Assembly: GCF_000182925.2 (NCBI RefSeq)
Contig: NC_026507.1
Span: 2,046,001-2,110,000 of the forward strand
Reading direction: 5' to 3'
DNA from: Neurospora crassa OR74A
Taxonomy: Eukaryota; Ascomycota; Sordariomycetes; Sordariales; Sordariaceae
Length of the DNA: 64,000 nt
The translations under genes and the position numbers were made by a program. A model generated the notes under the pieces. That model saw only the letters and a program-made list of their open reading frames with translations. It searched no databases and was not told the DNA's origin. Position 1 is the stretch's first letter, and each line of letters opens with the position of its first letter. Positions 35,883-47,993 of the stretch are shown here, one piece after another.

Positions 35883-38539
35883 AATCCCAGTTCATATAGG
35901 AAAAGAGTATTATCCTTAGTAATACTTTAATCCTTCCTTTTTCTAATACTTCTTATTCCCTTCTTTCTAAAATCCTTCCTACTAAAATTCTTTTTACTAA
36001 CGTTCTTCTTAGGGTAGCTATTATGTTTTTCCTAATATTTAGTAATTAAATAAAGGGCGTTCTTAAATTATTCTCCTATTTACTATTTATTATCCTTATT
36101 ATTATATCCTTTCTATTTAATTTAATACTTTATTTTTCCATTATACAATTCTTTATAAATTACTAACCGTTCTACTTTGTATTAGGGACGTAACTCCAAT
36201 TCTAAATCTTTTTAAGAATTTTTGATAGGTCTTAGGGGTAAGGGAATATATTAGAAGGGGTCTTCTTTATAAAGAACTCTCCTAAAATAGGTAATTGAAA
36301 TAACTAGGTAAATTCCTCTTATTATATAAGGAAGGTCTAGTTTAAATGCCAATTACTTAACCTTTTTAATAACTTTAAAAGGCCCGATATATTATTAAAA
36401 GAATTTCTAGGACGGGCAATCCTATAAATAATATCTGTAATATAATTTCAAAAAGATTTAATCTCCTACTTCGATATTAATAAGCTTATAGCCCGGGTTA
36501 TAGTTCCGCTTAATTTTAATAATTACGAAGTTTATAGCGAGTTTTACTTTTTTCTAAATATAATTATAGAGTATAAGGTTATATTCTTATAAGGAAGTAG
36601 GATTGTTTAAAGATTCTAATAGTCCTTTCAAATGGTATTTAAAGAAGTATTTATATAGGGAAGCCTTAATAGCCTTAATATAAACGCTATTAAAATTCTA
36701 TCATAATATTAGGAGTAATAATAACTAGGTATTATTAGGGTAATTAAAAACGTAGAAGTAGATAGTAATTTTAATACTTCAGTTCTTCTATTTTAAAGCC
36801 CCATCTCCTTAAGGATAGTAGGTAGTTATTATAAAGAATTTAGTACCTAAGGCTTTCTATATTCTTTATTAGAAGTTAAATATAAATTTCCTATTCTAAT
36901 TAGAAATAATCCCCAAGAGCAAACTCTAATTTAAAAGTATTAATAAATAAATAAAAACTATACTCTATTCCTCTACTATATAAATAAAGTAATTAAGTAT
37001 AAAGAATAACCGCTTAAAAACGATATTAGTAGCGGGTATTAATAAATCGAAAATATTATAGCCGGGGAGCTTCTATAGAGAGTTTATAGTAAATGCTTTA
37101 AATAAACTAATAATAAAGTCGATAGCTATTATACGTATAAAGAGAATACTATTGAATTTCAGTCGGATAAGTTAAAATTCTCTTATAGAAGGGGAGTAAT
37201 TAATTTAATTAAAATTATATAATAGATAAGTTCGTATGTATTTCTTAATTAAGTAAATTTTATTAATAATAAAAAATCCCTTTAAATTATATAGTATTCT
37301 ATTTTAATCGAAGTAGTATTTTTATTGTAGGCTAATTCTAAGATTTTCTAAATACAATTATATAGGATGTATAATATCTTTATATCGTCTAATTAATTAA
37401 TATAAATTATATTATTAATTATAAAGAACGGGTAGTCCGGGCGCTAAAAAGATACAACATCCTCATTATCTAAATAGAAAGCCTTTAAATCGTTAATAAT
37501 TACTACATATTTCTTATCCTTCTTATATATAGCTACAAACTATATTTATAATTTATTATTAAAAATTACTTTAATTATTACTAAGAATGTTTAATCGGTC
37601 GCTAACTAAATATTATTGAAAATTAGTATACCGTTAGGTCTAAATTAAATATCATTAATAACTCTAAGCCGGCTTAATATATTTAGGATAAAATTTAATT
37701 TCCTTAGTAAATGATAAACTTTAATATTATATTAGGGTAAATAAATTAAAGTATTAATTAAATGTCTGTAATCTCTATTAATGAATAATATTTATAATAA
37801 CTTCTATTTAATAATACCCTTTATTATTATATAATTAATAAATATAATAATAATTATATTATATAAATAGATCTGTATATATAACCTCTTTACTACCTAT
37901 ATTAAATAAATTACTTTTAATTTAGAGGGACCGTACCTAATTTCAATATTCGTAAAGTATTTACTTAAAAAGAGGATAGGGAGTATTTAATTCGTAAGAA
38001 TATACGAGCCGGGTTCCTACTTATAGCTATCCTTTAAGTAGAAGAATATTACGCTAAATCCCTTTTCAATAGAGCTATCAATTTCAAAGAAAGTTTACTT
38101 ATCCGGGTCGAAGTAATAGAGTATTGTACTATTATAAATTTCCGCCTAAATGGCCTTAAAAGCAGCTTCTTTGTTGGGTATAGAGGTAAATTTTATATGT
38201 ATATAATATATAGCCCTCTTTACTAATTTACTATTTACAATTATTCTTTCTACACATTTTATAGCGAATAATTAAATTTTTCTCTATTAAAGGGGTTCCA
38301 CGAATTAGGTATAGTAAGGTATTAAATAGTAGAAGAAGCTAAATACGCTTAAATATTATTCGAATACTTTTAATTAATTAGGAAATATAAGCTTTTTAAA
38401 TACTTCTACCCTCTATTAAATATTCTATAGCCTAAGGCTATCGATATAGAAGTTTAAGAATTCTATATTAGGGTATTCCAAAAATAATTTTTTAGAAGAG
38501 AAGGAGATATTCTTAGAGGTAAATAATTAAAAGATAGCT

Positions 38540-38930
38540 GTTAAATATATAATATAATCCTCTTATAAATTTAATATAATAATAATATTATTAATATATA
38601 TATAGCAATAGTCCTTATAATTATTAAGAAGGCAGTCTATAAAGCGCTATACGTAGGCGGGGGTACTCCAAAATCCTATTTATATAATAGTAAGGGCTTT
38701 GAAACTTTTATATATTATAAGAGTTAACCGATTTCAGTAATTTAACCAAACGCCGAATTGGTAGAAGAACGCAACTATATTAATAACAGCAATAAAACGC
38801 TTACTCCGGATAAAAGTAATTACTATATTCTACAATAGAAGAGGGTAATTATCTAGAACTTTAAGGCGGTTAATTACCTTTATATTAATTATAAAATAGC
38901 CCTTCTACTTACTATTTCTTATCTTCTTCT
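38540..38930 (-). pseudogene. Reverse transcriptase relic (Ty3/gypsy, second element)
   Basis: Minus-strand translation shows VLDNYPLLLQN, IRSKRFIAVIN, AFFYQFGV and NRLTLI, then STPAYV, RFIDCLL and YINN for the YxDD box. This matches the fungal gypsy clade with a DAxxFFxQ motif in place of DLxxAY. Confidence 0.85.
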
Positions 38931-41900
38931 AAATTATAAAGATTAGATATATAAATAATATCGTCCGGATAATCTATTATATCTTTCCCTATTTATAAAG
39001 TATATTAAAAACTTTATTAATAACGGCCTACTCCTTTTTATTTAGTAAATACATTCTTATAACTACTTTCTAATTCTACTAACCTTTAACTAAAACCACC
39101 CGTATATACTCTTCTTCTAATATATCCACTAGCCCTCCTTTAATCCAAAATAACGGATATAATTATATAAAATTCTCTAAAATTTAAATATAGCTTTTAT
39201 TAACCGTATAAATATACACTCCCTTCTTAATTACCACATCTAACCCATCTATACAAATACCTAAAATTAAATACTTTTTAAAGACGGCGAGCATTTTAAA
39301 TACTTAAGGATCATCAACCGTAGGTTCGGGGTTAATTTAGTACCCTCGGATAATTACTTTAATAGTGAAGGTAAAATTCATTTTAAAATTAACTAAGGGA
39401 ATATAATTAATTATAATATATTTAATTACTTTATTAATAATAATTATAGGGTTGTTATTAAAAGTATTAAATATTTAAATTAAAAAGGCTGCTATTTCAA
39501 TTTTATTCCAATCGCTAGCGAAGTACCCGCTATCTTCGCATTCCTCAATATAACCAATATATTACTTCTTAAAAATAATTCTCACTCCGCAAATTGAATT
39601 CTTGAAGAGGACTAGCTTAAACAATTCACTATTAACTACTATATTTACAACGCCTCCGTTTTCAAAGTTAAATATAAAGCTCCATCCCTTAAGAAAAAGT
39701 TTATAATAAACTAGTACTATTACCTCTTCCCCAAATTACAATACTATCTTTTTTAATACTAGAACCTTCCTTATATACTTTACTCTATAATACTAAACTT
39801 TAAAAAGCACTACTAGGGGGCTTATATCTAGAAAGGTAATTAATTTGGTATTATAATTAATATCGGCTTAATAAGAATAAAGGAATAAATTAATAAATAA
39901 TAAATTAGGTTAGAACTTATCTATTACCCACCCGGCTACCTTAATCTTAATTAAGCTCAACTCTTTAGTAATAGTACCTTCAATAAAAAATATCAATATA
40001 GCCCATTCTATTAATTTAATAAACTTTCCACCCACTGCCCGAATTTTTGTAACGTACTTAATCGAAATACTATATTCAAAAATAAACAAAAAATTTCGGC
40101 TAATAATAATCTTAGCAGCGCTAAGGTCGACGCAAACCTCAATCTCAATAACCGTCGGTAATAATTAAGCTATAATCCAAAAATAAGTATAATTAAACAA
40201 AGGTCCCTTCAAAATTTCTTTATTTTTATAAACTAGGGCTTCGAAGAAAAGTAGAATATTAAACAAAGCAGTCACTATTAGCGCCGCCCTCTTACAACCC
40301 TATTCTATATTTTTATAAAAATCTATATAATAAAAAAGCGTATTTTATAACAGGAATATATTTGAAAACAATAAATATATATACAATAAAAGAGCGTAAT
40401 AGTAAATAGTAATTTAAATTAATAATACGCCGGGTATTTCTTCACGTATTATCTTCTTAATTTTATAGAAGGGAAAACCTTTTAGCAATTAATATATTTT
40501 AATTTACTATAGAAACCAAATATAAATCTAAATACTTCTTTAGTATAAAATATACTTCTACTATTATTTAAATCCGAACTTCCGAAGTCGATCAATATAT
40601 TACTAGCGTAAGTAACCTAATTATCCGAATTGCTATTAGCCTTCTCGTCACTCTCTGAATTAATATAGTAAATTTAATTATCGCAATATACGTCTCTATA
40701 GTCATTATAGTAATTAATTTAACAATTATTTTAGTAACTATCCCAATTATTATTATAATTATTATTATAATTATTACGGCGCTTATTATAATTATTATAG
40801 TAATTACAATTATTATTATAATTATAATTATCGTATTAATTATTCCGGTTATAGCAATCGCGGGTCTTATTATACTAATTAATAGGGATAATTACTTCGA
40901 CCTTTACTATAACGCTAGTAACCTTTTAATAAATATAAATAATATTCGTAAGTAGCTGCTAATAAAATTACTTCAGTACCTTCAATTTTAATTAAGTACT
41001 TAGGAAGGGTACCCTTCTTATTAAGCGGATTTAAAAATTATTTAATTTTAAAATCTATACTAATCTAAATCTAAACTATAACACTATACTAATTTTCGCT
41101 AATACAATAGAAAATACCTATTGCGTAAGTATAATGAAATTTATATTAAATAAATTAGAATAAAGTATTTTTATTATAAGTAATATTTTTAAATTTAAAG
41201 TAATTTCTAATAAATTTTTTAATTATAGTAGCGGAATTGGGTAGGAAGTAATCGATTAAAGCCTTAAATATAAGTTCCAAACTATTCTAATACAAATATT
41301 GGTATTTTAAAGGATTAATTTCGTTATTCTACTAGAATATAGCCGCACTGCCGAATAGGGTCGAAAAATACTATATAATTTACTTTTTAGTATCGACGGC
41401 GGTATTCTTATTTTTAAAGAAAAAATAAAAGATGCTTATAGAAAAGGAAAGCGTTTATATAGATTAAAGTCTTACTGTCTATAGTAATACTAATATTGTT
41501 GGAATTAGTGTAAAAAGGAATAAATTACTTCATATTTTCGTATTTAAATTTAAAATTAAACTTTTAAGAGTAAAAGGAATACTTAGTAGTATTAGTAGTA
41601 CTAATATAATAATAATTATTAATAGGTTTATCTCTAAGGGAACCTCCTCCTCCTTCTTTAAAGGGACTACTACTGCCTTTAGGGGGACTACCGCCGGAAA
41701 AAGGCCGTAGGGAAGGAGTATCTCTATCCTTGGAATTAAAACTATTAGAATTAAAATCGCTATAGCTATAATAATTAGACTTACAACACTTATTACAGCG
41801 AACCTTTCTAACTTTATAATATTTTTTACGCCGGTACTTATATTTAAAATTGTTAGAGTTTATTTCTTTAGAATTTAAATTATTTAATAAAGGGCCTCTA

Positions 41901-42448
41901 CCTCTACTACTTTAATTTAAAGACTTAGAATAGAAGGTTTGCTTACCCTCTATCTTATTAATTACTTTATATATTTTAATTACTAATTATTTTTAAAATT
42001 AAATAGTAGCCTTAAAGTATCTTTAAAATTCTACTAATTAATAATTTAATATTAGGCCGTCGCGTTTTAAGAATAGCCGTAAATTAATTATTTAATCGAT
42101 ATCGGAGGATAGGCCCAAATAAGTAAGCGGGGTATACAATTAGCGAATTACCTATATCGTATTAATATTTAGGGAAAAGTTAATTAATTTAATGTAATAG
42201 AATTAAGTAAGATTGGAACTATTAATATTATTAATTACCGTAGTGTAGTATTTACTAAATTTAATACTAAATTTAATTAAGGGGTAACTGTAGTTAAATA
42301 TAAGTATTTTAATAAAATAGAATTTAATAATAAGAAACTTAGGGCTTACATAAATCGTTATCTTTATTAATTTACTAGTAGCTATTATTTTAATATTATT
42401 TAATACTTAATTAATAATAGGGGAATAAGTACTAACTTTATAAAGGTT

Positions 42449-42548
42449 NNNNNNNNNNNNNNNNNNNNNNNNNNNNNNNNNNNNNNNNNNNNNNNNNNNN
42501 NNNNNNNNNNNNNNNNNNNNNNNNNNNNNNNNNNNNNNNNNNNNNNNN
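42449..42548. other. Assembly gap, 100 N
   Basis: A fixed-size gap of unknown true length inside the second gypsy element. The first 40 bp to its right are much less AT-rich than the surroundings, so the sequences on its two sides may not be close neighbours. Confidence 0.98.
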
Positions 42549-44052
42549 ACGACAACGACTGACTAAGCTCTCTAGAAGGTATGGGCGTTTTGATTACTAT
42601 TTAATAATTTTAATTACTATAAATATTTTTTTAGTTTAGGCTTTACTAATATCTAAGGATTTAATTATATTATTAAATTAATAATTAATTTCTGCTTATT
42701 CTCTATAAAAAGCTAAATCTATCTGGCTAATATTAATATTAAGTAGGTTAACTTTCTAATTAGCCTAATTTAAATTATTACTTACATTTTTAATTATATT
42801 ATAGACTCTTTAAGAATATTTAAGGTTATTCTTAATATCGAATATAGTATTATCGAAGTCTTTATTTAGCTAGGATATATCCTTATATACCTTTACCTTA
42901 AAATTATTAATATAAATATTAATTAAATTAATTTTAGCGGCGTTAATATTAAATTTGTTTTAAATATCGTCGAACTTTCGATTAATATTTTGATTATAAT
43001 ACTTTATCTATATAAGTATAAATTATTCAATATTTTTACTAACTAGTAAATTAGGAAGTATATTTATATAGGGGTAATTATAGCCTAGTAGAGTATTACC
43101 TTTAATTTAATATAAAGTTTTCCGAATAAGCGCTGGAGCGTCGACTAATAAAGGATTGGCCGATAAGGAACGGAATTTAAACGAGGCGGCTAATATAGTA
43201 TTAAACTAAGGTAGTAATATTGGGATTGGGTTAGACAATTTTTAGAAACTAGGAAGAGGTATACTAATTAATAATATAGGAGGAGGTATAATAGTAGGAA
43301 ATATACTAAGGGTGTTAACCTTATTAGGGCTATTTAGTAAGGGTAGTAAATTTAAATTAATAAGGTTAGGAGTATTATTAAATCTAATATTTATTGTATA
43401 AGAATTATAATTAAATTGAAAATTAATTTGTTTAATGGAATTTTTAAATATTTTACAATAAATTGTTATTAATTTAAAAAAATCGGAAGAAAATAGCGCT
43501 AGGTTACTAAGTAAATCCTTATTATCGAAGGAACCGGGTATAGGGTTCGCTATAGCTATAGTATAAGCTTATAGTAAATATTTAATATTATAATTATCGA
43601 ATTGTATAAATATAGAGTAGGGGAGAATCGCTAAGTAAAATCGCCGAAGTAAAATTATTAGAATAAAGAATACCTATTGTATTAAAGGATTATATTGTAT
43701 ATACCGAAGTCTACTGATATAATAATTTAAATTAAGGTAGTATAGTTAAAGGAAATTAGTAGTAATAAGAATATATAAAGATCTTACTAAAGGGCCGAAG
43801 TATAATCAAATAAAAGTATAGAGGAAAGAAATAAACAACCAAAGTAACCGAAGCAGCGATAGCCAGTAAAGGGGGTTAATCGTAGGGTCGATACTCGCTA
43901 GAGAAAGTTATAGGATTTAATGATTGGAAAGCGTAAAGTTAATAGATTAATTTTAATTATTTACAATAAAATAATTAAGTAATATCCTAATTAAGGGATT
44001 GATTAATCGAGAATAGTTTAATTAATTGGATCTTTTAGTTGTAGCTACTAGA

Positions 44053-44375
44053 TATTACGGTTTGCTAGGATACTTAGAAACTCCAAATATTTACTAATAC
44101 AATTAATAATATTAAAGTAAGAAAGCGAAATGCCGAAGGAAAGTAGACGGCTGTTAGCCGGCTTAGATAGAGATCCTTTTATATAAGGTCCCTTAATTCG
44201 AGTAGAGCCCATCCTAATTTATAGGGCGGGCGCCCCACTTCCCACCAGCCGTCTACCAATAGCAAGCCGACTAGTCTGCGATCAACTATAGTACTAGGCT
44301 GGGCATGCCTCAATTGAGCGGCATGCCTGCCCAGCACCCTACTCTATAGCTAATCGTACATATCCGGTAGTAATA
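44053..44375 (-). repeat. LTR, right copy of second gypsy element
   Basis: 323 bp. The mirror of the left copy: the outer right half is lightly mutated (ggctgggcatgcctcaattg) and the inner left half more so. Confidence 0.88.
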
Positions 44376-46442
44376 CTATAAAGTAGTCTATAAAAAAATA
44401 ATATCTCTTTACTATATTCGTCCTTCTTTACTTCTACCCTATAATTAATATTAAAGTAATATAAATTTACCTTATTAACCTCTAACTATTTCCACACGTA
44501 AAATAAATCGTACATATTAATAAAAATCCTCTTCTTTAATTCCTCATTAATTAAATTAACCTTAAGCTCAAGAACTTTCTTTATATCTCGCAAAATAATA
44601 ATGAATATTACTACTTCCGCTACTTCTCTATTATTTTTCTTTTTAATCTAATTCAAAATAACAATAAAAATAATAACTAAATAATAAACAACTTCTTTAA
44701 TCTCTATAGTATAAAGGGAAAACCCTTCGGGCGTATATTTTAAATATAAAATCTAATATCCAACTACTCTATCCTAAAATCTATATTCATATAGGACTAA
44801 ATAGACTTTCATTGTAATTAACTATAATTCTCCTAATATTACAAGAAACTCTAGCTTAGGGACTACGTAAATATAAATAATTAATTTATAACTATAAATA
44901 TTTACTTTAAAATAAATAATACCCTTAATTTCTACCCTTTCTATTTTAATAAAAGTACCTCTAACCTATTTCTAGGAAATTGAAATTACTAAAATCTTTA
45001 ATTTCTTAATAACTCTTTTACTAATAGTAATATAGTACTAATAATCTTTATTAATAAGGGTATAAAATTCATTTTCATTATTAATAGTAATAGGGATTTT
45101 AATAATATCTATTTCTATAGGACCCGGGAAGTTCGAAGTTCTTACCTCCTTATTTAATACTCTTATCTACTCCTATACCCAGCTTTATATAGGAATTATT
45201 CTTTTCCTAACCCCTCTAAAGAAAAATCTTCTATATTTTCCAATAACGGGTTAATTTAAAACTTAGTAACCCTAAAACCAATTTTATCAAAATACTATAC
45301 CGGCCTATATATATAACCGCTAATTATATACCTATCAACTCCGCAACGCAAATAAAAATTAATTAAATACTATTTATCGCATTCTTCCTATAAGACCTAT
45401 TTAATACGCTTAACATCCTTATTATAACTCTCACTTTTAGTCTTAATAGCGCCTATCGCTATAAATATATTACTATTAATATTTTTAGAAGGTAAATCTA
45501 TAATTTACTTTCGTTAGAAGAAGGACCTCCAATAGTAATTAGTACCCCCCTTACTACTTCTACTAAATTTATAGAAGGTTCAATTTACTTCGAACCTCTA
45601 AGTAATATCTTTTGAATCTTCTATATATCGATTATACATTTTAAGTATACGGACCGAAATTAATTAATCGTATAAAACGTTAAATATAGAAGTATCCAAC
45701 TAAGTAAGTTGGAATTTATTCTCCTATACTAAACCGCCCGCCTTTATAAAATTCTCTTTAAAAACCCAAAAAAATTCAATGAAACTCTAATTCTTAAATT
45801 AATAAATAATTTACAAGCGAATTAATATAAACTACTTTTTATTCTTACTACCAAAAATTAATTCTAAGTAATTAAACTAATTAATAAAATAATAAAAATC
45901 GTTAGTATAACCGTAGTACTAAAAAACCTCTACCTTAACTATCTTATCGCTAAGGAACATATTAAATAATATTAACTATCCCAATCTATTATTAAAAATC
46001 GCTCTAACTACTTTCTCTTCTTTATATATAAAGTACAACCGTATAAAGAAAAAGGAGAAGGTTGAAATAAATCCATTTTATTTCGGCTACTAAATATTCT
46101 TATATCTAATATTAAGAATAATAATAAAAGTAGCTTCTAAAGTAGTACTAATTATAACGCTAAGAGTAATAATAATTATATAAATAATTATTTAAGTAGA
46201 TATTTAAGGGTTACTCTACGCCCCTTAAATTATAAGCAATATACCAACGATAGTCCTAACGGTTTTAATAAACGCTATACTCATAAAAATACTTTTAATA
46301 AAATTGTCTCTCTCTCTTTCTATTCACTAAGCTTCAACCTATTACACTTCTTCTTCTACACTCAACATAGCGTACTACTACCCTTACGACTACAGCGGCG
46401 GTATATCTTAATCTATTGGTTCTATTGGTTAATAAAACCTAA

Positions 46443-46643
46443 TATAATAAGGATGATATAATTAATATAGGTATTAGTCGTATAGTTTAATTAAAGTTCT
46501 ATAAAGGAAGAAAAATCTATCTAAAATACGGATCCACCGGCGTAGAGGTTTTCATCGGGGCTGCGCGCTCTACGCCACTATAGCTAACGACAGTTCTGGT
46601 CTCAAAGACCAGAGTCCATAACCCGGGCGCTAGCTCCATAACA
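46443..46643 (-). repeat. LTR (5' by element orientation)
   Basis: Partner of 31,067-31,259. Its right half is GC-rich and little mutated, ending ctagctccataaca. Confidence 0.87.
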
Positions 46644-46997
46644 CTTTTAACCTTATTATTACTAATAATTTAAATTCTTTATATTAAATATTACTAATTC
46701 CCTACTATTAATATTGATACCGCTCCCTTAAATTTAATCTACTTCTCCTATCTCTATAGTTTTGGCGCTCTATTTCAAAAGCTGTTACCCCTTATTATGA
46801 TTCTTTTTGCGTTTTCAGGTTAGAAACTGCAATCTTTATCTTTAATCCTCACGTCTTTTAGGATCCATTAATTAATTATAAGAAAAACCGTTCGTTTTTA
46901 CTCTTTAAAGCGCACGTGCAAAAAACTAAAAGAATATTACAAATATCATTATTAATACTATCTATTTGGTTAATACTCTCTTCATTGTTCTAAATTA

Positions 46998-47388
46998 GTG
47001 CTACGGTATCATGGGGAGTTGAGACCGTAGTCACTATACTACCTCGTAACGGATTCGTTACTAACGGATTTATCTCGAGAGAAGAATCTGGCAGGTGACG
47101 GATTCGTTAAAGGGATTAATACGTAGCGGATTCGTTACTAAGTAACGGATTCGTCTTGAGGAACTACAGTCAATTGTAACCTAGATCTTGTATTAATAAA
47201 CAGTGTCACTAAGTATGAACTTTTAGTTATAGATAATAATTAATTGAAGAAGAGAGATCTGTTAGTATAACGGATCCTCTTGCAATTATCTATACCTGCT
47301 CTATACTGTGTCGGGCTGCGCCGAGCCGAATCCGGCTCGGTACAGCCCAGTGTGTATAGACCCAAGCGAGAAGGATTAGTCTCCTAAT
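46998..47388. mobile_element. 391-bp insertion with internal repeats and a 60-nt palindrome
   Basis: Interrupts the outer element between its ctctt and attttatttt segments and is flanked by AATTA on both sides (46,993-46,997 and 47,389-47,393). It is far less AT-rich than its surroundings. Inside, aacggattcgt-type units recur at about 47,045, 47,096, 47,121 and 47,140, one as the palindrome gtaacggattcgttac. A strong hairpin-forming palindrome lies at 47,302-47,361. No coding capacity. It could be a solo LTR or a small non-autonomous element. Confidence 0.65.
47302..47361. repeat. GC-rich imperfect palindrome, about 60 nt
   Basis: Arms ctatac, gggctg and ccgagccg pair with cggctcgg, cagccc and gtatag around a central aat, forming a long hairpin in the 391-bp insertion. 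Confidence 0.85.
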
Positions 47389-47674
47389 AATTAACTTTAT
47401 TTTATTTTTTAGGATTGGATGTTAAATTTAATTTCTCCTATTAATTTAGTTCTTCACTAAATCTCTAATGATTTTATTACCTTCCTTCCGCTTTAGGAAA
47501 TTAATAATAATAAATAAAATCATCTTCTATATTATCTACTATCGTTTTATCTCTCAAATTAAGCTTCATCAATACTAACCCGTCTCTCAGGTTTAACCTC
47601 ATCTTTAATATCTATATCCGTCCTCAACTAAACTACGGTTCTAAATTCTATATACATTATAATACTTATATTGC

Positions 47675-47993
47675 TGTTATGGGGCATTATTGGTGGATAC
47701 CTAGATGCTCTGTNNNNNNNNNNNNNNNNNNNNNNNNNNNNNNNNNNNNNNNNNNNNNNNNNNNNNNNNNNNNNNNNNNNNNNNNNNNNNNNNNNNNNNN
47801 NNNNNNNNNNNNNGCTCACACTCAGCGAAGTCGTATGCGAAGTTCTAGGTTGAGGCTCGCAATAGCTTTTATTTTTAACTTCCTTTAATAAGACTATTAT
47901 TAATCGTTGTATACTATTACTCTATCTAGCAACCAATTGCTTATATTATTATTCTCTATTATCATTACTTATAAAGTATATTTTTATATAATA
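47675..47993 (+). repeat. 5' LTR of third gypsy element (contains gap)
   Basis: 319 bp including 100 N. Its outer end tgttatggggcattattggtg is little mutated. Confidence 0.87.
47714..47813. other. Assembly gap, 100 N, within an LTR
   Basis: Comparison with the other LTR (339 bp) implies that about 120 bp are missing here. Confidence 0.95.

Larger units (their letters stand above)
35563..44375 (-). mobile_element. Second Ty3/gypsy-type relic, nested in the previous one; contains an N gap
   Basis: LTRs at 35,563-35,882 (320 bp) and 44,053-44,375 (323 bp) share long GC-rich runs such as gggcgggcgcccca. LTR ends are TGTTACGG and TAGTAACA. The internal 8.2 kb reads on the minus strand: a reverse transcriptase relic at 38,540-38,930, integrase-like sequence at about 37,000-37,560, and a Cys-rich gag-end relic near 41,790. 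The flanking 5-mers (atact, ctata) do not give a clean target duplication. A 100-N gap (42,449-42,548) interrupts the gag side. Confidence 0.85.
31067..46643 (-). mobile_element. Ty3/gypsy-type LTR retrotransposon relic, interrupted by another element
   Basis: LTRs at 31,067-31,259 (193 bp) and 46,443-46,643 (201 bp) share the run atctatctaaaatacggatc. A perfect target duplication CTTTT lies at 31,062-31,066 and 46,644-46,648, inside the outer element. On the minus strand the LTR reads TGTTATGG...ATTACA, and a pyrimidine tract after the left LTR (31,261-31,300) is the minus-strand polypurine tract, so the element reads leftward. Its own length is about 6.8 kb once the nested element (35,563-44,375) is removed. 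A reverse transcriptase relic lies at 35,090-35,560. Confidence 0.88.

Noticed and set aside
47628-47888. Frames spanning the N gap
   Set aside because: Made of unknown bases and LTR sequence.
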